A DNA stretch of 64,000 nt. It comes from Fibrobacter sp. UWH4. GTDB lineage: Bacteria > Fibrobacterota > Fibrobacteria > Fibrobacterales > Fibrobacteraceae. A program made the position numbers and the translations under genes. Shown here piece by piece: positions 25,295-33,473 of this stretch. Under the pieces are notes generated by a model that was not told the origin of the DNA, ran no database searches, and worked only from the letters and a program-made list of their open reading frames with translations. The stretch is taken from positions 62,001 through 126,000 of the forward strand of contig NZ_FRAY01000007.1 of the NCBI RefSeq assembly GCF_900142475.1. Reading direction: 5' to 3'. Position 1 is the first letter of the stretch. Each line of letters begins with the position of its first letter.

Positions 25295-25621
25295 ATGAAA
25301 AAAATTGATGCAAAGGTCTCTGATTTGGATGTCGCAGATCTTCTTAAAACAGAAGAAGACGTGAAACTCTTTTTGGAAGAAGCCCTTGCCGAAAACGACC
25401 CCGTCCTCTGGCAACATGCCATTGGAGATGCAGCCCGGTCAATCGGAATGGCAAAAATCGCCGCGTCTGCGGGACTGAATCGCGAAAGTTTGTACAAGGC
25501 GCTAAGAGAAGACGCGCATCCGAGATTCGACACCATCATGCGTGTGCTGAACGCCATGGGTTTAAAACTCTGCATAACCCCCTGTGCAGTCGCCGAGAAA
25601 AAGGCCGTGTACAAAGTTTAA
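25295..25621 (+). CDS. HigA-like addiction-module antitoxin, apparently orphan
   Basis: 108 residues with a GGGAGGACAGGAG ribosome-binding region. The N-terminus (DVADLLKTEEDVKLFLEEALAEND in outline) and the helix-turn-helix (GMAKIAASAGLNRESLYKALR, then PRFDTIMRVLNAMGL) match the putative addiction-module antidote family, which normally accompanies a RelE/ParE-type toxin upstream or downstream. No toxin frame is visible on either side: upstream is repeat-rich, downstream is a broken ORF6N gene. It may have been retained after toxin loss, or act elsewhere. Confidence 0.88.
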   Translation: MKKIDAKVSDLDVADLLKTEEDVKLFLEEALAENDPVLWQHAIGDAARSIGMAKIAASAGLNRESLYKALREDAHPRFDTIMRVLNAMGLKLCITPCAVAEKKAVYKV

Positions 25622-25653
25622 CTCCCAGCACCAGAAAAGGTGGTATTATGGAT

Positions 25654-25724
25654 CGCGGATATATACCATCCGCGGGGTAAAGGTGATGCTCGATGCCGAC
25701 TTGGTGGAAATCTACGTTTACGCA
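25654..25724 (+). pseudogene. remnant of an ORF6N-domain gene
   Basis: In one plus-strand frame the peptide RIYTIRGVKVMLDADLVEIY is read, which matches the conserved start of the ORF6N domain (IRGVxVMLDxDLAxLY) found in phage- and plasmid-related DNA-binding proteins. The match breaks off within about 25 codons, where the 3' end of the opposite DUF1349 gene begins. There is no own start signal. Confidence 0.65.
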
Positions 25725-26323
25725 TCCGGTTGTTGGCCGTCGTGCGCTTTCCATGCGCATTCCGTCACCAGCATATCCGTAAATCGAGCCGTGAAGCTGG
25801 AATTTTCCGGGCTGCATGCATATATGCCAAACCGAATTTTTCCGGCTCCTTCGAGCATGTGGCAAATCCGCATTTGGGAAAACTGCACCCCGTCTCGAGA
25901 ACATTCTATGCAGTAGTCATCTTCGCGCCTGCTGAGCCTATACCACATGGATTTTACATCTGCAGGAATCGCGGTCGTCGCCCAGTCTGAATACCCGCGG
26001 TTTGTCACGACGGAACCCAGGTGCTGGAATTTTTCATTCTCATATTCGACCGACGCCTTAAGCCAATTTTCCGAATCCAGATACAGCGCCACCCCGCACT
26101 GGTCGAAGCGATGACGACTTTCGGAAAAATCGGTTTTGGCGACAAAGGAAAAGAACTTTTCTTCTGTTTCCATCTGCAGAACCGGAGCGTTATCGTTTCT
26201 GAAATGATAGTAGGTCCTTTGCCAAAGGTCTGTATGCGGGGCGGTCACAATTTCGACGCCTTCCTGATTGATGCTGTAGTTCCGGGGTTCCCTGACCCAT
26301 TTCATTTTAGAAATATCAAACAT
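25718..26323 (-). CDS. DUF1349 (concanavalin-like) protein
   Basis: 201 residues, no signal peptide. The order MKWVREPRNYS...PHTDLWQRTYYHF...FSFVAKTDF...RFDQCGVALYLDSENWLKASVEYEN in outline is typical of DUF1349, a single-domain beta-sandwich with a lectin-like fold. YRLSRREDDYCIECSRDG and the final RFTDM strand complete it. The biochemical function is unknown; some relatives are thought to bind carbohydrates. Its stop is adjacent to the broken ORF6N fragment. Confidence 0.85.
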   Translation of the reverse strand: MFDISKMKWVREPRNYSINQEGVEIVTAPHTDLWQRTYYHFRNDNAPVLQMETEEKFFSFVAKTDFSESRHRFDQCGVALYLDSENWLKASVEYENEKFQHLGSVVTNRGYSDWATTAIPADVKSMWYRLSRREDDYCIECSRDGVQFSQMRICHMLEGAGKIRFGIYACSPENSSFTARFTDMLVTECAWKAHDGQQPDA

Positions 26324-26356
26324 TTCTGTGGCCTTTGAATTTGTCCCTATCCGAAT

Positions 26357-26518
26357 TTATTCCAACATATTGCAACCGACGCAAGGATTGATTTTGTGAT
26401 CGTGAACGGAGACGACTTCGACCTGATGCTTTTGCGAAGCACCCTTCACGAACGCATCCACCAATAAATCCGTATTGCCGCCCTTGCGCGGGCTACCCGA
26501 AAGAATCAGAATGTTCAT
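26357..26518 (-). pseudogene. truncated flavodoxin-family NAD(P)H oxidoreductase
   Basis: From ATG 26518 the frame reads MNILILSGSPRKGGNTDLLV, the FMN-binding start of the multimeric flavodoxin/NADPH-dependent FMN reductase family, and ends after 53 residues at INPCVGCNMLE. The PCxGCxxC-like region normally leads into another ~120 residues. These are missing, so only the first third remains. Confidence 0.75.
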
Positions 26519-26632
26519 ACCTAATCCACTGCGATATGCTTTGTTGCTATAATCTATAAAAACAGCTAGAGATTGCCAAGTCCTCTCGCCCAGCGCCAAG
26601 ACATTCTATATTTATCAAAAAATGGATCCCCT

Positions 26633-26655
26633 CCCTGACGGTCGAGGATGACAAC
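26633..26655. repeat. degenerate palindromic element
   Basis: TGGATCCCCTCCCTGACGG...GAGGATGACAA resembles the GATCCTTCG...AGGATGAC elements. It lies just upstream of the TSCPD gene. Confidence 0.55.
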
Positions 26656-26679
26656 AAACAAACCTGCAACGAGTTTATT

Positions 26680-26937
26680 ATGGAAGAGACTTTCAAGACC
26701 AGAGGCGTTTGCGCGACAACAATCCAGTTTACGCGCGACGGAGACAAAATCAGGAACATCCGCTTTACGGGCGGATGCAACGGCAACCTGAAGGCAATCG
26801 CAAAGCTCTGCGAAGGCATGAGCGCCGAAGATATCGCGGCAAAGCTCCTGGGCAACACCTGCGGCGGGAAGCCCACTTCGTGCGCCGACCAGTTGGCCCG
26901 CGCCGTCCTCGGGAAAGAAGCTATTTCCAACGTTTGA
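26680..26937 (+). CDS. TSCPD-domain protein (TIGR03905-like)
   Basis: 85 residues. The TSCPD domain is covered end to end: TRGVCATTIQF, FTGGCNGNLKAIAKLCEGM and NTCGGKPTSCADQLARAVL, with four Cys that could bind a metal. The related domain in some ribonucleotide reductases sits at the C-terminus; the small stand-alone family is of unknown function. A 3' fragment of a second copy lies at 38623-38697, with nearly identical codons. Confidence 0.9.
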   Translation: MEETFKTRGVCATTIQFTRDGDKIRNIRFTGGCNGNLKAIAKLCEGMSAEDIAAKLLGNTCGGKPTSCADQLARAVLGKEAISNV

Positions 26938-26962
26938 GGGTCGGGAAATACTTATTTACAAG

Positions 26963-27631
26963 CTACTTCTGCCGGCACATCAGCGCTTCTTTCATCGTGT
27001 ATTCTTCGTACTTTTTCTTATTGTCCTTGCGTTTATAAAATTCCGCAATATTGTGAATCACAACGCAGTCAGAAGTATTCAACTTGTAAGCTCGCTCTAG
27101 ATACACTATCGCGCTGTCACTCTTTTGGAGCAAATGAACAACGCTCATAGCGTTCAGCGCTTCTACACTGTTGGGGAGAAACTTGAGCATTTGGCGGGCA
27201 AGCATTTCGTAGCACGGATCATTCTCCGATTCGAAGTGCTTTCTAGCGGCAATGGTGAACTCCTTTTCTAGAAGTTCGTCTGCATTGCCAATTTTTTCTC
27301 CGTCCTTGAGTTCGCACTTGTCCCTTTTCGTCTTCAATAGTTCATGGATTTTCTCGAAGTACTCGACCTGCGCCTTGCAGTTTTCCATTTCACCGTTCAA
27401 CTGAACCTGTCCGAGCCAGACATCGATTCGGTAAGGGAACCTCTTGAGTGCGGAATCCAGTATCGTCGAAGCCTCCTTAAGGCTTTCAAAGGAATAGACA
27501 GAACGAATGGAATTACCTGATGCACGAATTTCTTGTTTAATCACGCCATTCGCCTTCGCAATCCATTCTTCGGGAGTATCCGCGAACAATTGTACGAAAA
27601 ACACAGCCAATAGTGAAAAGAACTTTTTCAT
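26963..27631 (-). CDS. exported TPR-like protein
   Basis: 222 residues with signal peptide MKKFFSLLAVFFVQLFADT. The rest is helical with TPR-like spacing, clearest at PNSVEALNAMSVVHLLQK, SDSAIVYLERAYKLNTSD and VVIHNIAEFYKRKDNKKK (all outline). Such repeats mediate protein contacts. The stop is 22 bases from the TSCPD stop (convergent). No more precise family is recognised. Confidence 0.7.
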   Translation of the reverse strand: MKKFFSLLAVFFVQLFADTPEEWIAKANGVIKQEIRASGNSIRSVYSFESLKEASTILDSALKRFPYRIDVWLGQVQLNGEMENCKAQVEYFEKIHELLKTKRDKCELKDGEKIGNADELLEKEFTIAARKHFESENDPCYEMLARQMLKFLPNSVEALNAMSVVHLLQKSDSAIVYLERAYKLNTSDCVVIHNIAEFYKRKDNKKKYEEYTMKEALMCRQK

Positions 27632-28181
27632 AACTACAATTATAGTTTTTTATTCCATTCTAGAAGTTGTCAGTATAAACTTTGTCATCAAGCGGGCAGG
27701 TGTAACTCCATTCTTGCGCGATTCATTCAAAGTTCTTTTTGACAATGCGCTTGAATATGAACTTGAATAGCAGGGAAGCAAGATGGAATAGTCGTCAAAG
27801 AAAAGCCTGAAGGGGATCTTTTGGGCTTAATTTTAAAAGGAAGTTTTTATTTAATCCTATAAATTTTCAAAACCGCAAGGAACTTCGGTATCGATGAAAC
27901 CCGCGCCGCGAATTACGTGAATGATGGCGAAGGAATCCGCATGATGTACAATGCAGAATGTTGTCTCATAAGCGACATCCGCCAAAACCGCGCAAACGAA
28001 CGCAGGTGGAAGCAGAAAATCGATGCCGACTACAAACGTCGAGGCAGGCGCTAATCAGCGAGTAAGACCTTTTCCAAGAACGAGACGGTCTGCGGCACAT
28101 CGCCACTGGTATCGAGCCATGCGCGGGTATGCGGCAAGAGATCATCTTTTGCCGCAATTTCGATTTTCATTATATCCGTTT
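27632..28181. other. gene-poor scrap region
   Basis: No intact gene is evident. It contains a RAMA-nuclease gene fragment (27774-27826, minus) and a plus-strand frame at about 27873-28053 that ends WKQKIDADYKRRGRR with no start signal. A minus-strand 39-codon frame (28051-28170) reads MKIEIAAKDDLLPHTRAW and has only a weak ribosome-binding site. These look like pieces left by deletions or insertions. Confidence 0.55.
27774..27826 (-). pseudogene. fragment of a second PD-(D/E)XK/RAMA gene
   Basis: On the minus strand the frame reads PFRLFFDDYSILLP, matching NFKLLFGDYSILLP near the N-terminus of the protein at 15360-16283. The plus-strand DNA AGCAAGATGGAATAGTC is shared with 16163-16179. Similarity ends on both sides within about 50 bases. 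Confidence 0.6.
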
Positions 28182-31100
28182 CTACCGCACGGCAATCTTT
28201 ACGGTCTGTTTGCCACAGCGAACCAGATAGACGCCAGCCCTCGACACAGGAATAGAATGCGTATTCGCCGTAGCAGTACCCATCCAAACCTTCGAGCCTT
28301 TCACATCGAATACAGCAATCTTTTTGCCTTGCAAATTCCCTTGCAGCAATATATTCTTGTCGCCTGCAGTTGCTACAAAAGCACTCGGGACTTTTTTCTG
28401 TTGCACAGGGATTACAACTTCGGCGCTATCTTTATTAGCCCCGGGAATTACGCTTTCCTTGCCAGAGAATATGGGGAACCCGCCATTCACGCCTTTTTCA
28501 TCAAAAGCGAATGCATCTCCCAACCTTTCTGCAAATTCCTTCGTCTTCATTTCTTCGGCAGAAAGGCCTGTCGAATCCTCGTCATTTCGCTTGATGTGGA
28601 ACATGGAGTTAAAATCGCAAGACTTAGCACTGCACGATATCATGTACCTTGTGGTATCCGTCGTATAGAGATTTTTGACGAGGATATTCGACCCACCCAT
28701 AGCACTTCCATTTATGTAGGCAATACCGTATATCGATGAATTGGACGAAGATTTCACCGTGCCACGATGGTAAGCGTTTACCAGATAGGAATCCGTTGTT
28801 TGGTACAGACTCAAATAACCGACAATTCCCGCGATATTGGAACGTCCTTCAATGGTTCCCGTATTATAGACCCTATCGATGCGTGCTCCTGTCCAAACAT
28901 AGCCAAGAATTCCTCCCCCATACTTATTCGCATATACATACGAATTATCATTCCAGCAATTAGAGATTGTCGACGAGACTGCATACGCAGCAATCGCAGC
29001 GGCATGATCCGCCGTAAAACGGGAATCCTTTACACCTAAATTCTTGACAGTTGCTTTATACAGGTAATTAAAGAATCCCGCATGGACAGAATCCCGCCTT
29101 ACAATGCCACTAACAGTATGATTACCACCATCAAACGAGCCTCCAAATGGAAGTCTTTCCGAATATCCCAGCGGAATCCATTTATCCGTAGAATCAAACT
29201 TGATATCGCTCGTTAGCTTGAAGTGACTGTTAGCATAGACTATTCTCATGAGCGTATCAAGCAACAGATCGGACAAACGCATCAGATCTTCCTTAGTTTC
29301 GACAAGGAACGGGCTTGCTTCGGAACCATTTCCCTTAAAATCGAACGCGAGTATAGGGTAACCGTCGTTAACATTTTCTTCGTCGGCCCTAAAGGTGCGT
29401 CCCATCTTATCGGCAGTCGCCTTATCCTTGAATTCCGTTGCTGTAAAGCTCGCTGAATCCACTACATTGACGCTGTCGGGCATATGCCCCGCAAGCGCAA
29501 GGCCATCTTTCTGGTAATAGACGCCAGCTACATTCGAGGACCAAATCCCATTTTGTTTTCCATAATAACGCAACCCCTGTCCAACAATCGCACCAACCTT
29601 CAAGGGGTTTCCCAAGTTATCGATGGAGCCAGCATTATACACATCGTGCAATATGTCCGCCTTTCCCGCAATACCGCCGACATAGTCATAACCCGTAATT
29701 TTCCCGCGGTTAAACGATTTGCTAACCGAAGCCGGAAGGCCCGAAATACCTCCAACGTAACTCGAGCCAGAAACATCTCCGTAGTTTTCGGCATACAGGA
29801 TATTCCCATCTTGTGCGGAAATGCCACCCGCATAGAAACGCCCAGTTATGTTTCCCTTGTTCACGACATTGTAAAGGTTTACCGTACCTAGTCTAGGCCG
29901 CATTCCAAAAATGCCACCCGCATTTTCCGAAGCGGAGACATCAGCCATATTGACCGTATTTCGGATTGTCCCATATATAGCCGTCGCAACGACCCCTGCC
30001 GTAGCCGCACGGCTCATCCACGACAAAGTCTCGCGATAATGATAAGCAGCCGTTACACTTCCAGATACTTTCAAATTCGAGACTTCAACATTACCCACAT
30101 GGCAAATCAGTCCTGCCGCATAGACAGCACCCATGACATCGGCATTTTCGAGGAACAGGTTTTTAAAGACAGCAGTTTTCACAGAATCTATAAATGCACC
30201 GCACCCATTCTCGTTGTGGGAATACAAATTCGAAATCTTGTGGTTACCACCATCGTAGTCGACTTCAAACAAAGTATCTGGAATCCAGTTCATCGAGGCA
30301 TCCCATTCGATGTCCTCCGTCTGCCTGTAATACGGCGCTTCCTGCAATGTATAGGCTTGGGAACGCTTCTTGAACTTAATCAAGTCATCAAGTGAAGAAA
30401 TCAGGAACGGGCTTTCCTTGGTTCCCTTGCCTGCCAGGTATTTGAAGTTCTTGTTTTCGGTAAGCAGGATGGGGAAGCCATCATTGATTTTCACCTTTCC
30501 CGAATCGGGTATAAAGCTTGGGCCCAGCGAATCCACATAAAGGTCGATTTGGCTTTCCCTAATCTTTTCTGCAACCAAGCCCCCGTTTTCATAAACTTCC
30601 TTGAAGTTCACACACTTGTAGCAAGAAGCCGAGTCTTTGTAAAGAGCCTCATATAGGGGCTGCACACTGCTTACGCCACGGACCCTTCCCGCATTGTACG
30701 AGTATTTCATAGGAATGTAATAAACATTTCTGGGACGGCTATACTTTGCAAAAATTCCAGCAACTGTATCTTCGCCAATAACTTCGCCCATATTTCTCAG
30801 GAACCCCGCCCTGATCGGGTACGCGTCTTTATTTTCGGGCTTTTCATTGAAAGAATTAACCCCCGCAATACCCCCGACATTAACCTTGCCAACAATGGTG
30901 CCATAGTTTTTAAGGTTAATCGCTTTCATTTCAGTTTTATCAAGGCCCCCATAAATGCCACCGACATTTCGTTCTCCATAGACAGAACCGTAATTATCGC
31001 TGTTTCTCATTTCTCCAGAATTTACCGCCCCGACAATGCCACCGACATGGTTTTTCCCCTTCACGGAACCCTTGAACACCAAGCCATTCGAAACCATTTG

Positions 31101-31652
31101 GGAAGCTTTCCCAATAATACCGCCAACGTTATCGTTTCCTTCCACAATGGCATCGACATATACATTTACCGGAGCCCAAACGGAGCCTGCAAGCGCGCCG
31201 ACATTATTGCCGCCCTTGATATACGAATTGACAATATTCAAATTGTAGACATAGCCCCTTATCGCACCAAAAAGGCCTTGGCAACTATCTTCCGTATTTA
31301 TGTATATACCGCTTATGGTATGTCCATTTCCATCGAAATTAACATAGGGAGTGTCGGCAGGCAATCCTGCAGGAATCCACTCGTATTTAGGCGGATTTTT
31401 CGCCCAGGTCTTCGCGTCACCTTTGTTTATCACAATATCCGTTTTCAAAATGTAATATTGCGATTCATCCGGGTTTGTTTTCAGGCGTTCCACCATAAGA
31501 GCAAATTCTTCGGGAGTGGAGATTTCCATGATTCCACCATCCGCCCTGAAGAATGTCTTTGCAGGCTTAACCGGCCACGGAACAGGCGCCCCGAGGGATT
31601 GTCCGACAGAGAGGATAAAAACCAATATAGCGAAAAATAAAGTCTTATTCAT
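28182..31652 (-). CDS. large secreted GLUG-repeat protein with C-terminal sorting-like domain
   Basis: 1156 residues with a signal peptide (MNKTLFFAILVFILSVGQSLG). The body has many GLUG-like turns (VGALAGSV, VGGIIGKA, VGGIVGAV, VGGISGLP, AGGIFGMR), as in bacterial surface adhesins and IgA-protease-like passengers. Three blocks each start with a phrase like GTKESPFLISSLDDLIKF, and each holds the FDGGNHTVSGI type of motif. The last ~70 residues (IAVFDVKGSKVWMGTA ... GVYLVRCGKQTVKIAV) resemble the type A C-terminal sorting domains of secreted Fibrobacter/Bacteroidetes proteins. It is last in an operon with two FISUMP lipoproteins (12-base gap). Likely a cell-surface or secreted adhesin. Confidence 0.8.
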   Translation of the reverse strand: MNKTLFFAILVFILSVGQSLGAPVPWPVKPAKTFFRADGGIMEISTPEEFALMVERLKTNPDESQYYILKTDIVINKGDAKTWAKNPPKYEWIPAGLPADTPYVNFDGNGHTISGIYINTEDSCQGLFGAIRGYVYNLNIVNSYIKGGNNVGALAGSVWAPVNVYVDAIVEGNDNVGGIIGKASQMVSNGLVFKGSVKGKNHVGGIVGAVNSGEMRNSDNYGSVYGERNVGGIYGGLDKTEMKAINLKNYGTIVGKVNVGGIAGVNSFNEKPENKDAYPIRAGFLRNMGEVIGEDTVAGIFAKYSRPRNVYYIPMKYSYNAGRVRGVSSVQPLYEALYKDSASCYKCVNFKEVYENGGLVAEKIRESQIDLYVDSLGPSFIPDSGKVKINDGFPILLTENKNFKYLAGKGTKESPFLISSLDDLIKFKKRSQAYTLQEAPYYRQTEDIEWDASMNWIPDTLFEVDYDGGNHKISNLYSHNENGCGAFIDSVKTAVFKNLFLENADVMGAVYAAGLICHVGNVEVSNLKVSGSVTAAYHYRETLSWMSRAATAGVVATAIYGTIRNTVNMADVSASENAGGIFGMRPRLGTVNLYNVVNKGNITGRFYAGGISAQDGNILYAENYGDVSGSSYVGGISGLPASVSKSFNRGKITGYDYVGGIAGKADILHDVYNAGSIDNLGNPLKVGAIVGQGLRYYGKQNGIWSSNVAGVYYQKDGLALAGHMPDSVNVVDSASFTATEFKDKATADKMGRTFRADEENVNDGYPILAFDFKGNGSEASPFLVETKEDLMRLSDLLLDTLMRIVYANSHFKLTSDIKFDSTDKWIPLGYSERLPFGGSFDGGNHTVSGIVRRDSVHAGFFNYLYKATVKNLGVKDSRFTADHAAAIAAYAVSSTISNCWNDNSYVYANKYGGGILGYVWTGARIDRVYNTGTIEGRSNIAGIVGYLSLYQTTDSYLVNAYHRGTVKSSSNSSIYGIAYINGSAMGGSNILVKNLYTTDTTRYMISCSAKSCDFNSMFHIKRNDEDSTGLSAEEMKTKEFAERLGDAFAFDEKGVNGGFPIFSGKESVIPGANKDSAEVVIPVQQKKVPSAFVATAGDKNILLQGNLQGKKIAVFDVKGSKVWMGTATANTHSIPVSRAGVYLVRCGKQTVKIAVR

Positions 31653-31664
31653 TATTTAATCCCC

Positions 31665-33473
31665 CTAGTCCTTAAGACACCTGACAAAGCATCCATTTCG
31701 TCTATAGTATTTATAAAGACCGGCATAACGCGATGTCATATAAGCATGGTAAGAATACGACACATCGTCTTTACTGGGTGATGCAGTACAGAATTCAGTC
31801 CGATTTCCCGAAGAATTCCAGACCCATCTTCCTGAATACGCGCTCGTGTTATATTCAGCCAGCCCTGTCGGGAAAGCAGAGAAACCCGTCGAATTCCACT
31901 TTTCAGAAACGACATAATCGGTCCAGGAATAAAGCCAGCCCGCTTCCGATTCCAGGGATGTGACAGAATGTTCCGTAAAGAGGTTTTCCCATTCCGTATA
32001 GCTCGGGATGTGCCAGCCTTCGGGGCAAACACCCCGGTACGGAAGCGTTATAAGACTATCGGGAATAAGTTCGTTCTTGTAAACGGTATCGATAGCCATC
32101 GCAGCGACCCAGGAATAGCTACGGCCACCAAGCCCGCACTCGCTTCCATTATAATCATGGCAATAGCTTTCCAGGTACATAAATCCCGAGTTGTCGTAAT
32201 AGTTGAGGTTCTCGGCCATCCAGGTATTTCCATCGATATCGATAGTCTTGTAAACATGGCCGTCTCGGGGGTCTGTCATTGTGCCATATTCTTTATCTTT
32301 AGCAAAAATATCGCTCTGCTTGAAACTATAAGGGCCATCTTGTTCCCAGTTGCTATTGCGGCAATAGAACGTGAAACCGAACAGGTTGTATGTATCTCCC
32401 TCGTTCGCCTTGAGGCAAGGATGAAGTTCGCAAATTTCGTAATACGAGGCTCTACGCCATGCGCCCCCGTCGTAGACATAGTAGGCAGCTTCCGGCTCAC
32501 CCTTCACAATGCATTGATCGGGCAACTTAGGCCTATCCCATCCAGAGGAGTCCCTAGTGAATCTCGCTATAGCAAACGACCCTTCACCAATGGGCTTAAG
32601 ACCAATAGTATCGGCAACGGAATCGGGAACGATGTACCAATGCCCTTCGCTGCACTGGTAATAACCGTTCTTGGAATACCCCAGGGTTTCGTTCAAGATG
32701 AATTCACCCTCGCGGCCAGCAGTACACTCTCCAAACGCAGAATCGCGACGATCCGTTATGATGTGTTCTAGTTCGTGATCCAATATCGTAGAATCCCAAG
32801 ACGGGATTTCAGGTGATTCCGGGAAAGAGCCAAGGGCCCAGTCGCTATAGGGGATCCATTTCAAGTCTTTGCAGACATAGCGAATCTTCACGCTGTAATT
32901 GTAGTACTCATCTCCTTCGAGTTCGCAATCTTCTTTGGGAGCTTCATCCCAGCGCGAAGTATCCAATACGGCGTTAAATTCGCTTTCGATCCAGCCGATT
33001 TTCGAGAAACACTTCAGAGTCCGATCCAAGGCTTTGACATAAACGGCCGCCTTGTTGATCGAGGAATCGCACTCGGGCAAATCCGACAAACCTGAAACCG
33101 AGCCAAGGCTATCGATATTGACGCTAGAAGAATACCGGTTCGAACTGGAACTCGACTTGGCACTCGAGCTTGATTTTGTACTTGAACTCGATTTTTTATT
33201 CGAACTCGAAGATTGGGGATGCTTATCCAGCCAATCCTGATAGACAGTCCACTTTCCCTTGGTGCAAATGACGGTCTCGTTTTCTTCGGACAGGTAAACA
33301 ATGACACCTTCCTTGGAATTGTCACATCCGTACGCTTCCAAGTCTTCCATGCTCTTTGTATAAACGCCCTCACCTTGATACATATCGGCATAAGAGCTAT
33401 CGCCGCCGCAACACCAGAAGGCCATTCCAGAAATCGCAGCCAGAACTAACGGGATTTTCGTTAAAGTCTTCAT
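31665..33473 (-). CDS. FISUMP-domain lipoprotein
   Basis: 602 residues. The signal peptide ends near WCCGGDSS, consistent with lipid attachment. A poly-Ser/Lys linker spans about residues 90-125. The C-terminal ~200 residues are the FISUMP domain (TIGR02145): DPRDGHVYKTIDIDGNTWMAENLNY in outline, CPEGWHIPSYTEWENLF and the final CFVRCLKD. The middle contains repeated short modules with Cys pairs and KWTVYQDW/HWYIVP-like strands. Function of FISUMP is unknown; the surface lipoprotein nature is inferred. Its ATG overlaps the upstream stop by one base (TGATG), so the two are coupled. Confidence 0.9.
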   Translation of the reverse strand: MKTLTKIPLVLAAISGMAFWCCGGDSSYADMYQGEGVYTKSMEDLEAYGCDNSKEGVIVYLSEENETVICTKGKWTVYQDWLDKHPQSSSSNKKSSSSTKSSSSAKSSSSSNRYSSSVNIDSLGSVSGLSDLPECDSSINKAAVYVKALDRTLKCFSKIGWIESEFNAVLDTSRWDEAPKEDCELEGDEYYNYSVKIRYVCKDLKWIPYSDWALGSFPESPEIPSWDSTILDHELEHIITDRRDSAFGECTAGREGEFILNETLGYSKNGYYQCSEGHWYIVPDSVADTIGLKPIGEGSFAIARFTRDSSGWDRPKLPDQCIVKGEPEAAYYVYDGGAWRRASYYEICELHPCLKANEGDTYNLFGFTFYCRNSNWEQDGPYSFKQSDIFAKDKEYGTMTDPRDGHVYKTIDIDGNTWMAENLNYYDNSGFMYLESYCHDYNGSECGLGGRSYSWVAAMAIDTVYKNELIPDSLITLPYRGVCPEGWHIPSYTEWENLFTEHSVTSLESEAGWLYSWTDYVVSEKWNSTGFSAFPTGLAEYNTSAYSGRWVWNSSGNRTEFCTASPSKDDVSYSYHAYMTSRYAGLYKYYRRNGCFVRCLKD

